Part shown: one piece after another, positions 34,023 through 44,453 of the stretch | Layout: every line of letters starts with the position of its first letter | How positions within the stretch are numbered: position 1 is the first letter of the stretch | From: Costus lasius | Lineage: Eukaryota > Streptophyta > Magnoliopsida > Zingiberales > Costaceae | Direction: 5' to 3' | DNA: 64,000 nt | Assembly (NCBI GenBank): GCA_027563935.2 | Contig: JANVAS020000231.1 | Span: 12,852,001-12,916,000 of the forward strand | Translations under genes and position numbers: made by a program | The notes under the pieces: generated by a model | Told to the model about the DNA's origin: nothing | Seen by the model: the letters and a program-made list of their open reading frames with translations, nothing else | Databases searched by the model: none

Positions 34023-36280
34023 TGTTGGGAATCCCTGGACCTAATAAAAAAAATCTAAATGCAGCGGAAGCGAAAGTTCGAAACAAAATTCCTAGGAACA
34101 CCAGGATCCCTTATGAGAGAAAACCGAAGGATGTGAAGAGTAGTACATTGTCAAGCAATTTTAGGAGCAGTCGATGATGCAGACGCACAAGTGTACATCC
34201 TCTACAAATGCGCACACACAGACTCCTCAAGTCCTCTCCAACCTCCATGCTAGGTGCTAGCCCCAGGAGATGAGATCCACACCTCTAGGTTGTTCTCAGC
34301 TTGCGCCAAACACAAAGATCCAGTGCCAAGTAGAAATGGGAGTGTTGGTGATAAGGAGTGAGCAGTAGTACCACTTGTCCCAACCTTAAAGCAAAAAATT
34401 ATTCTTTCATTATCACCTTCAAGACCCTTACTAAAGTTGGAGAGGGGAGGCGACAACAAGAGATGAGAGAAATAACTAGTGCAAAAATCTCCCAAGAGAG
34501 CCTCTCTATTTATAATTGATGAACCAGCTATTATTGGAGATTTTTTCCATGTGGGACTTTGCTTAGGTGCCTATTTAAATTTCACAATTAAATATTTAAT
34601 TGCAAAATGCACCTATGCATATTGATTAGAAAAGAGAAAAATTCTCTTACCAATTAATAATTTTATTATATTTATGTAACTAAAGTGCCAAGTCCAAACT
34701 TGCACTAAGACCCTTGTTTGGCTCATTTTGACAACACAAGTCAACAGAGGTCAAACATGGTCCACTAGATGTTAACTAGTAGTCAAACATAAACTAAATA
34801 AAATATCATCTCCTCAGAAGAAATCTCAAAGCATCATTCTACCAAAATGATCCGAATCACACAATGATTCGATTAGAGGCAAAACGATCAATATGAGAAC
34901 TCGAGTGTCTGGGTGTACGACCATGTAGATTCTTCAGATGTTGGTAGTGATATTCTAAAAATCATCACAAGTGATGAGTGACACCTAGTAGTACATCATT
35001 GCTACCCAAGTCATCAGAATAAATATCACCATCGACAACCTCACAAGCTGTGACAAAGTGTAAGTACAGAGTTGTCCTTTCACCAGGGTGATGTCCAGAT
35101 TGGGCAAGCATGTCACACTTGTTGATCCCAATATTATAGCATGACTAAATCTAGTTCTCACCTGGTATGGCCATACACTTTCAGTCATCCACATAAGGGC
35201 GCCATGTACATCAAGCTTCCTTGCAAGGAAGGGGCAAATCCTCTCTTGGCACATTGAGGCCATGTTTACTTGGACGGAAAACTGAGAGGGACGGATGGAA
35301 AAGTAACTTTTCCGTTGTTTACTTGGACGGATGGACAATGATGAAAGGAAAAGACTATGGAAAATTTTCTCATTTTCCACCGTTTGACAATCCGCCCAAA
35401 TCGGACGGAAAAACAAATTGCGTCGCTTCGTCTGACAACGTTACCCTAAAACTTCTTCCTATTTAGTAATTTTTATAGTTTTTAATAGGATTAAATAATA
35501 TTTAGTAATTTTTATAGTTTTTAATAGTATTAAATAATATTTAATAATTTTTATGATATTTAATAGTATAAAATAATATTAAATAATTCTATGATATTAA
35601 TAGTATTTATATAATATTAGTGAAAAATAAAAATTAGGGATGTATATTTTAATCTTTCATATTATTTTTCCTTTCAAGTAAACACAATGAAAGAAAACTT
35701 ATAGCATATTCTATTCATCTATTTTTCCTTTCCTTTCTTTTTTTCTTTCCTTTGCATAATCCTTCCATCCAAGTAAACATGGCCTGAATCTCTTATATGG
35801 CTCATGATGCACTTAATGACAACCGTTATGACATTCCGTTTGCAGCGAAGCGTTAGGTTGTATCAAAGTGCGTCATTCACCATATAGAGATGTCAATGCC
35901 CTCAAGTTTAGGACAATCGTAACTCTATCACTATGATCTTCATCTCGTGACACCAAGATGAATTCTCACGGTGGGTCGGTCTAGTATATCTCCCTTGATA
36001 TACCTATATGCCTGCGTTAGCAACTCATTCTCAACCAACGCATATACCAGTCTCAAGTGAATCATAACTATCCCATATCCACCATGATTCTTGACCAGGG
36101 ACAAAACTGAGATAAGACAAACATCTATCTCTTAGGGACATCATACATGCAACTGTACATGTGCGTAGATGTACATATTAGCATAACAACGACCATGCCA
36201 GGATATCTCATCTATCAACTAGATGTGATACACATATCCCATTGGACCATCCCAAAGGTCCTTGGGCATAAACACTAACA
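34023..36280 (-). repeat. Cop-3 5' LTR (2258 bp including a MITE)
   Basis: On the minus strand it runs TGTTAGTGTTTATGCCC (36280) to GGGATTCCCAACA (34023). Without the MITE it is about 1.73 kb. TATAAATA lies at 34507-34514 (minus). It is a diverged relative of the Cop-5 LTR. Confidence 0.8.
35258..35784. mobile_element. MITE, 527 bp, in Cop-3 LTR
   Basis: It has terminal inverted repeats GGCCATGTTTACTTGGACGGA and TCCATCCAAGTAAACATGGCC with about one mismatch. TGA flanks it on both sides (35255-35257 and 35785-35787). The interior is A/T-rich with TATTTAGTAATTTTTATAG repeats (35459-35530) and no coding capacity. The 3-bp duplication and GGCC-TGTTTA-like ends suggest a PIF/Harbinger (Tourist-like) origin; that assignment is tentative. 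Confidence 0.8.
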
Positions 36281-37093
36281 ATGGTATCCTTATTTCACAT
36301 AAGGCTTTGCATAACACAAGGGTGGGATGTACTACACAAAGTGACCCATGATTGCTAAGGTGGGCCCACCAGCTGATTGCATACTTAGCAACTCCCGTTA
36401 TTGAGATAGTTTAAGCACTTTGTGTCCAACTAGGGATGGATGGCTCGATACAACACAAAGCCCTAATCTCCTAAAGTTGTCTCTATAATTTCATCATGTT
36501 GTCAATTCCACATATGAATAGACTAGTTATGTCTAATCTAACCATTATGCCCAAGGCAAACATCTATCATACGAAGGGAAACCCACAGTTGCATGTGGAC
36601 TAGGGAAACACATTATTACCACATGCTCCTAAATATAAATGGTGTCCAACGAGGGTGGAAAATAATGCACAACACCATTGTTCGAAAGTTTGATAGGGGC
36701 TATGCATTAGAAAACTATACAAACATGATATAATTTGATGAGGGCTTTTGTGGTCTCACCACTTAGTTTTATCTTTTTCTAGGATGTAATCATATGGTGA
36801 TTTGCATAAAGGAAAAACATAACAGGCATGCTTTTAAACAATAGTAATAATAATAAGTAGAAAAGAAAAAGGTGATATCGTTATAGCCATACACATTTCT
36901 TCATCACAAACCCTATGATGAATCAATGATAGACGAGAGTAACAAGCCACTAAACCCTAGATTATGCGCGTGCCACTATTGCACTATGTTTCACTAGATT
37001 TCATGCTTAGTAGCCCCAAGGCTCCAAGCCGTCAACACATGCCACTATTGCACTATGTTTCAAATGTCACCACAAGCACACTCATATAGGAGG
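36281..37093 (-). other. Cop-4: leader of a further minus-strand copia
   Basis: The reverse complement matches the Cop-5 leader near 43850-44310 (TTCTAATGCATAGCCC, GGTGTTGTG, TGGGCATAATGG-type words, and GATACCA for GATCCCA). It holds degenerate forms of the leader hairpins. A 23-bp repeat, TGCCACTATTGCACTATGTTTCA, occurs twice (near 36971 and 37042). No coding region remains. Confidence 0.6.
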
Positions 37094-38760
37094 TGATATT
37101 CCCCTAACATGGGGGCGAAACCCTAATAGGCGCATGTAGAGGATTTAACGCAGCGGAATAGGTTTCTAGATCGATGCATGCAGTATGATCAACATTAAAC
37201 TATCTATACATGAGGATCGATTCTTACCAATGCCATTTCTTGGATGGCGTCTAGGAAGAAGAGAGTCGAATGCTTCTCCTCCAAATGGTGCGCACACAAG
37301 GTGATGTCGCCTACTCCTTTTTGATCCTTGTGCTAGCAAGGTTCTCCAAAGGTCCTTGTCGTATGGAAGGGAAGAGAAGATAACTTTGCTTGGCGAAACC
37401 TCTCCCTTGTCGTCTCAACTTCTCCTCTCGAGAATGTGTGTAGAGACCAAGCCAAAGAGGCGACAAGAGGCGTGAAAGAGAGAACGTGAGGCGTGCCCAC
37501 GTTTAGAGACATGTTTTCTAAAAATAGAAAAATCTCAACTTGTGATGTGACCATGGGTTTACCCCAATCGCAAATTCCTCTCCTCTTGAACCATGCGCTC
37601 ACTTGATGAGCCGGTTCAATTTGGTCTGGTTCAAAGACCAATTAACCCAAGCAATTTGGTCTAGATCACAATAAACCCTAAGGCTCCAGATCTAACCGTT
37701 CATCTCTTGATGCTCCTGATCTCACTGATCTAGCATCCATTCTCTCGATCAAAGCTTACCGATCTCAAGCCCTAATCAATCAAACATGATCAGACCAGAT
37801 CTCACTTACAATCAGAGTTTAAATCCCTTTAAACTGAACCCAAACAATTCAGTCCACACGATCTGACTTAAGTAAGCCATATCATCAAATTGTGCGACCC
37901 TAAGGGTTTCCTTTAAATGTCGGTAACGACAACTTACGTTATCACGATCAGTGAGGGGTATCTAGCAACACATCATTGTCTCCCGATATAAAGGAAAGAG
38001 TCTTCCAAGACTACACCCAAACCACAGCACAAGTGTGAATCCACTTCACTAGGCATACATGTTTCCTTTGCCACTAGATGTTCTTATTGGACAAGCGTGT
38101 CAAGCCTGTAGCTCCAATATGATGAGAATGATTAGATCAGATGAACATAGTCACCTGGGTATGGCCATACACTTTCTCAATCATCTCATCCAGGGGGCCC
38201 CTATAGAACATCACACTCCAAACTAGGAGACGGCAATCCTATATCTATCACTAGCACCCTAACATGACTCATGCTCATCATCCAAGATAGTCTATAACCA
38301 TTATGTTTCAAATGATATTGAACTACCTCAAAACAATGCCAATCATCATTTAGAAACACAAGTGATCTCAAGTCAGAGGAAGTATGCCACTTGTTTGCAT
38401 ACAAGGATTATTCACATTGTGACAAGCAATTGAATATCCTAGTAGGGTCTGTCCAGTACATCCAATGTACCCATGAGTCTACATCTTATTCCATGCTCGA
38501 AGCATCCTATAAGATTAGAACACATATTAGTCTCAATCATATCAAGGCTGTCTCATGTTCACCAAGATATCTCGACTAAGGACAAAAGTGCATGTCAGCC
38601 AAGCTGAACAGCATTGAGACATTATTCAGAAGTATATGTATTGCAGCAGATAATATAACAACCTGAATAACAACCATTGCCTTTATAAACATAGAGTTTA
38701 TACATGATACTGATATAATCCCAAGGCCTCAAACATTAGCCTTAAGGGCATACCCCAACA
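37094..38760 (-). repeat. sLTR-2: solo LTR of the Cop-1/Cop-6 family (1667 bp)
   Basis: On the minus strand it starts TGTTGGGGTATGCCC at 38760 and ends ...GGGGAATATCA at 37094. GGAGG flanks it on both sides (37089-37093 and 38761-38765), and there is no PBS next to it. Confidence 0.92.
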
Positions 38761-39276
38761 GGAGGACCTTCCTCGACAACTCTAGATCAAGAGAAACATG
38801 GCCATTATGTGGATTTCCCTCCAAACAAGGTTCCATCTCCCCTAAAAAGTTCAAAGGGGCTCGGCGCAATCACGATAAGGCAATCTCAACATTCAAGTGA
38901 ACTACCAGATCGGTACATGGGTGTCATCAGTCCATTATCAGCCCACATGCAGGTATTACGGCCCATGTGCTTGGCACCTCAGCCACCTGAAGACTCAGTC
39001 AACGATTGCTACTACTACCAGTTGACCAACAAGGCCCAAGAACAAGCTAGCATAGTGATGAATCAGCCCACCATCAGCAAATTTTGTTGTTTCATCATCA
39101 CGCACTCCAAGATGGTTTGATGGCCCAGTCATAGCCCAGAAGGCGCAGCTCATACACCCAGCTTCAAATTCACTCATCTACTTTAGTTTGTTGTAGTTAG
39201 TATGAGTTAGTTAATGCTCGCATCAACATGCTTGCATCAGCAGCTTATTGATTGCCTTTAGTTAGTTATAGTAGGT

Positions 39277-39358
39277 AGTCATGCTTGTGGTCTATTATTC
39301 CTAGTCATGCTTGCAGTATGATATTCCCTAGTCATGCTTGTGGTGTGATATTCCCTCC
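39277..39358. repeat. Three ~27-bp tandem repeats upstream of a TATA box
   Basis: The units begin TAGTCATGCTTG and end (T)ATTCC(C). They differ at a few positions. Confidence 0.7.
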
Positions 39359-39365
39359 CTTACTC

Positions 39366-39373
39366 TATAAAAG
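39366..39373 (+). promoter_or_regulatory. TATA box
   Basis: TATAAAAG with GGGAGCTAGGGTTTAGC after it, just downstream of the tandem repeats. Confidence 0.5.
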
Positions 39374-39720
39374 GGAGCTAGGGTTTAGCTTGTTCCTCAG
39401 CTTTCTTGTGTGATAGGAGCTCACTTCGGAGAGGTTAGAGTGTGGAGCAAGGTGTGTGATCCTTGGCTCAGTCTTGATTCCTCGCCTACCGGTTGTAATC
39501 GTCTTTCCTTTCAAAAAAGTAAATCACACTACCGGTGTCAGGTTTCCCTGTTTTTGGATTTTCATTGTGTTGTTATTGCTTGATTTCCTTACCCACGGGC
39601 ATCTGCACATCGGGGACGTGAAATGTTCATTGGCTTTGGTGTAATTGCAAGTTCATAGGCACGCAAGCTGAGTCGCCACTAAGTCCACTGCTCTTGAGAG
39701 GAGGCGACACAGACCAAAAG

Positions 39721-40891
39721 CCCTAATTTTCATCCACTATCGAGAGAGAAATCGTGATTCCCAATGCCGCCCTAGGTTTCGCCGCCGAGAAGCGTACAGC
39801 GCATCTCCGGCCGTGAAATTAATAGGGAAGCTATGCTTGGACGAGGAGAAGATACCCCAGAAGATTCAGAGTGAAAGGAAGCCGATTAGAGGAGAAATTA
39901 ACAAAAGTGGCGCCACTGACACTATTCATCACCCAAAATTACGGCTGTAATTTTCATTATAGCTGTGCTGTAAAGTTGTTTTCTCTTTTCTCCTCGATTT
40001 TCAATCTCTCTAAACTATGGATTATTGTAATCTTTCTACCATGCAAGCTTAAACTTCCTTTGGGACATGGGGAAGTAATTCCCTTTAATTTCTTAATAAC
40101 TAGATAAATCTTTCATTATTTCGTCAAGTTTAATTTTAGTATGATAATTCTGCTTATGTGATGATTGCTCTTTAATTCTCCATAGATTCATATTATCAAG
40201 CTTGTTTTAGAGTTTTTGCAATAAGGACCGAAAGGTGATTTGCTTGAAAACTTGGAACCCTAAAATTGAATGTTAGGAACTCACCGTAAGAAATTAGGTT
40301 TGTTCTTATTTCTTAATTTTAGTACTTTAATGCCATGATTTATAATACGATCTAGGATTGAGTTAATGAAACAAACATGACGATATTGCAAGAAATTGAA
40401 TATTAGATTGTTGGAGAACCTTAAGCAGAACTTGTGATTATTGTGATTCGGATGTACGAAAGTGATCCTTGAGTTTCCACTTGAGATTATTAACTTAGAA
40501 TTCGAATGCATGAAAGTGATCATTGAGTTCTTTGTTGATGATTCACTTTTTTTTAACAATCGAATAGATCCTGCACGAAAGTGAGGATTGGTTCTTGTAA
40601 ATTGTCTGCGCGAAAGCGAGATGATTTCTTTATTAAGTAAATTATATCTTTATTGTAGTGAAATTAGACTGACGAACTTCTATTCATATCTAGTGATGGA
40701 AATCAAAGTGAATGAAAACCTAGTCCCAGTTTCTCTTTCTGATATTTTTGTGTAGCCATCGATAGTTTACTTGCATATTTTTGGTTGCCTAGCTAGTAAG
40801 AAATTAATTATTCGGTACTTGGCAAACAAGGTCTCTGTGGTTCGATATCTTTTTTATTACTTCGAGTATCCGTGCACTTGCGGACACAACA
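39721..40891 (+). repeat. Ath-3 LTR, 3' part
   Basis: It holds GACCGAAAGGTGATTTGC, shared with Ath-2, and repeated words such as GCATGAAAGTGAT, TGCACGAAAGTGA and TGCGCGAAAGCGA (40506-40622). It ends at CA 40890-40891, followed by the PBS. Confidence 0.65.
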
Positions 40892-40897
40892 AGTTTT

Positions 40898-40915
40898 TGG
40901 CGCCGTTGCCGGGGA
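40898..40915 (+). other. Ath-3 primer binding site (tRNA-Asp)
   Basis: TGGCGCCGTTGCCGGGGA is the complement of a tRNA-Asp 3' end, the primer used by many Athila/TAT elements. Confidence 0.9.
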
Positions 40916-40943
40916 CCTTGGTTTTTGTCAATATTAAAGACTC

Positions 40944-42852
40944 TGTTGGTGTATATGCACTGAGACCTATATTTGGTCAACATATGTACTACTTGACTTT
41001 GATATTTTTTATATCATCCTGGCATTGTCATTATCAATGTTTGTCTGCACCTGCGATTGTGTACTTACATGATAATGTCCATGGAGACAGATTGGACCTG
41101 TCCTCAAATTATTGTCTCTAGTCGATGTACCTTAGTGGATATGGGATAGCCATGGTACTTGTGAGACTGGTATATGGGCTGGTTAGGCACGAGGTGCTAA
41201 CGCAGACATATGGGTATATCAGTGGTAGATATGCTAAAGACCCGCTGTGAGGCAATGACTTAGTGTCATGAGTCATCCTCACAAGTGATAAGAGATGCAT
41301 TGATCCTTAGACTTGAGGTCATTAACTCTTCTATATGGTTAGGGATATACTTTGATGCAACCCAACACCTCACCGTAATTGGGAGGTTATAACGGTTGTC
41401 ATTGAGTATGTCATGACCCATATTAGAAGATCAATGCACAGACAAAAGGATTTGCCCCTTCATAAGGGAAGTTTGATATCCATAGAACTCCTCTATGGTT
41501 CTACGACTGAAAGAGTATGGCCATACCCAGGTGAAGACCTGATTTAGTCATAGCCATGTGATTGGGTGAAAATAAGTGATTGTACACTTGTCAAATCGGA
41601 TATCAGATCGGCAAAGGGACTATAATGTATCTGTACCTAGTCGCAATGATGGGGATGTCGATTTTGATATCCATTTTGATGACTTGCGTAGTAGTGATGC
41701 ACTGCTAGGTGCCACTCACTGCTTGTGGTGACCTTAGGTCAGCACTGCCAACGTCAAAGGAACCTACATGGTCACACACCAAGGTACTCAAGTTCTCATA
41801 TTGATCGGGATGCCTTTTGATCGAGTTATTGGATAACTTGGATTTATTTGGGAGATTTCGTCAGCACCAATGAGCCTGATAAGATGGAAGAATGTTATTG
41901 GAGCAAAACTCCATTTATGGCATGTTGACCCAAAATTGACCATGGTTGGTCACATTTGGATTAGGGTTGCATTGGATTGGATCCAAATGCTTAATCAACC
42001 CATGTAATGATATTTGGGTTAGCTCATTATCCAATGAGGCCCAATAACAAGTTGTCATGAAGAAGCAATAGGCTAAAAGGGTATAATGGGGATAAAACTT
42101 CTCCCATAGGCGCCTATGGGCATAATGGGGAGAAGTTGGCAAGATTGCTTCATTAAGGAAGCAATATGCGCCTCCCCCCTTCACCCATAATGGTATGAAT
42201 GCCTTTAAGGGATGTCTTGGGCTGATATGGTGTTTGGGCAATTATGGATAGGTTGAATAAGATTTATGGTAAAGTCTTGGAGACTTTCCTTGCCTCAAAC
42301 CCCCTCATCCTAGCCGCCCACTTGTCATGATCCTAGCCCTCCCTAAACCGCCTCTTCTTGTTATAAAAGAGACCCTAGCCGCCCCCTCTCTAGAGTTTGA
42401 TTCCTTGGAGGCGTGAGAACATTAAGAGGGGCGAAAGTGCAAGGGTCTTGGCGCATCCTTCTTCCATCAAGCCGCAAGTTCTCTTCGTCCTCTCCTCTTG
42501 GCGCAAGTTGAGAGAGACCTTGGCGGCTTCTCTTTCTGCATCACCTTCTTGGCACATCCTTCCTCCAAGGTTGGCGTAAGTTGATTAGTGATCTCCTAAG
42601 GCTTGGAAGAAGAGGACTCGAGGCATCCGTGTGTGTGAAACTGCAGAGGGCGAACACTTGGGTGCCTACCTCGACATCTACATCCACGCTTGGTTAAGGT
42701 ACTTTCTATCACATCGTGTCGATCCCCGCTCTTGACGATCTTCACTGGGTTTTTTGGGACTGGCTTGTTTCGGGGATATTCTTCCCCTATGTAATGTTGT
42801 ATGTAATGTCTATCTCTGAAAAATTGTAAAATATCCCCGGGGTTTCCCAACA
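40944..42852 (+). repeat. Cop-5 5' LTR (1909 bp)
   Basis: It runs TGTTGGTGTATATGC...TTTCCCAACA. A TATA box lies at 42362-42369. It is related to the Cop-2/sLTR-1 LTR in its first ~900 bp. Confidence 0.88.
42362..42369 (+). promoter_or_regulatory. TATA box in Cop-5 LTR
   Basis: TATAAAAG followed by AGACCCTAGCC, like the TATA context of the Cop-2 LTR. Confidence 0.5.
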
Positions 42853-42853
42853 G

Positions 42854-42865
42854 TGGTATCAGAGC
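42854..42865 (+). other. Cop-5 primer binding site (tRNA-Met)
   Basis: TGGTATCAGAGC one base after the LTR end. Confidence 0.9.
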
Positions 42866-44453
42866 GACTTGCGAGCCTCGAACGATGTTTCTTTCATGCT
42901 TTTCTATGCTCACATGCCATGTTTCAATTTTCGTAAATTGTATATTAACATGTCGCATGGTTTTTCTTAAATAAGAAAAATTAAAGTTTCTTGTTCCTAT
43001 CCTCTATTCAATCTCTGTTGGATTTTTGGATTATTTTTCTTGATTTATTTAAGATCAAAGGCCCAAGTAATTTTGTCAAGTAGGACGGGCATTGTGTCTT
43101 CGGACTGGCCGAGTCTCTTGATCAGCCAAAATTGCCAGCCGATAGGATCCATAAAATCATCATGAAAAATTAATCACAAATAACCAAAAGATTTGTGATA
43201 AGAAGATGAGGAAAAGAGACTTGTTTTATGAAAAATTAAAATTTCAGATTTTATGTTTTTCATGAGCATGCAGAATTGCATGAATAAGTACCTTGATTGT
43301 GCATGATGTTGTGATCATGAGTCAAGCCCCTTAGCATGCCTGTGATGTATTCTTGTGAGGCCTACGTGCCGCCCATCTTTTTCTTTTATTTTGTAAAATT
43401 CAAGATGAAGATTAGGGGGCACATCCTACATGAATCTTGGCGCATGCATGAAGTTTGCGTACCTTGCTTGGTGGCGCAACAAACTTCATCAATGGTGGCG
43501 CATATTTGCTTGGTGGCGCAAGTTTGGGTTTGGCCGAGCCTTGTGCTTGTGAGCTATCCCTCTTGTGGCTTGCAAGATGGTGGTTCACCCTTGGAAGACC
43601 TTGGAGCCAACCTTGAAGATCAAGATAGAGGTCAGCTAGGTTAGGTCTTGTCTTTGAGGCTTGAATCCTAGGTCAAGAGTTGGACGTCCTTTTGGCATGG
43701 GTTGGTTTAATGTCTTGAATGAGCTATGATCACATCATCCCTTTACTACTTTCATTATCTGCTAAAGCATGGCTGTGATGTTTTATCATTATGTTATCAC
43801 TATAGGATTGCATGCCTGTAATGTTAGACATAAGATAAAGCAGAGTTGATGAGACCTCAAAAACCCTCGAATAAAAATATCAAGTCTAGTAGCCTTCTAA
43901 TGCATAGCCCTCATCAAACTATCAATCAGTGGTGTTGTGAACTGTTTCCCACCCTCGTGGGACACACCCATTTATCATTAGTAGGTGTGTGGTGGCAATG
44001 GTTTTCCCAGTCTGTTTTAACCGAGGGCGCCTTCGCAAGGAAACTCGTTGGCCCTAGGCAAAACGATTAGGAATAGACTTGACTACATCTTCATATGTGT
44101 TGGGCACATGATGAAACTCTAGATGCATCATTGAGAGGTTAGGGTTTCACTCCAAACCTGGCTGGATATGAAATGCCTAGACTGTCTCAATAAGGGGAAC
44201 TACTTAGAGCAATCGGCCGGTGTGCCCACCTTAGGAAGCATGGTCACTTTGTGCATCTCATCCCACCCTCGTGGGACGCAAAGCCCTATGTGGAATAAGG
44301 ATCCCATCTCACTACGAAATCTTAAATTTCCCGATTGACTTTGTGGGTTGTCAATTCGATTAAAATAGTGGGAGCTACAGTCATTTAAAACAAAGTCCAG
44401 TTTAAATGACTTTAAGTAGTACTAATCTGCTGTTTCTTGGTTGTTGTAGAACA
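42866..44453 (+). other. Cop-5 leader
   Basis: 1.59 kb before gag with no supported gene. Two perfect hairpins TCCCAC-CCTC-GTGGGA stand at 43947-43962 and 44261-44276. The second sits in the context GTGCATCTCA...CGC, matching the third hairpin of the Cop-6 leader. Confidence 0.65.

Larger units (their letters stand above)
33812..36280 (-). mobile_element. Cop-3: minus-strand copia, 5' LTR and start of leader only
   Basis: The 5' LTR (34023-36280), a tRNA-Met PBS and ~200 bp of leader remain. The leader start (GCGATCTTACGAGGCC on the minus strand) resembles that of Cop-5. It is inserted in the leader of Cop-4, so ATGGT (36281-36285) should be its right target copy. The rest of the element was lost at the junction with Ath-2. 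Confidence 0.75.
38761..39720 (+). other. Unclassified, LTR-like stretch with TATA box and tandem repeats
   Basis: Three ~27-bp imperfect repeats of TAGTCATGCTTG(T/C)(G/A)GT (39277-39358) sit just upstream of TATAAAAG (39366-39373), like an LTR U3. A 103-codon frame (38809-39120) matches nothing I know. The left side is the host of sLTR-2. The border with the Ath-3 LTR, near 39720, is approximate. Confidence 0.4.
39721..40943 (+). mobile_element. Ath-3: Athila/TAT-type element, LTR end, PBS and first leader bases
   Basis: The LTR end (CTGTGGTTCGATATC to CGGACACAACA at 40891), a tRNA-Asp PBS and 28 bases of leader are present before Cop-5 interrupts. The rest should resume after Cop-5, beyond the right edge, following a second GACTC. 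The 5' part of the LTR is missing or lies in the unclassified stretch. Confidence 0.7.

Noticed and set aside
34250..34495. 81-codon minus-strand frame in the Cop-3 LTR
   Set aside because: It lies wholly in the LTR, has no recognisable domain and no counterpart in related LTRs.
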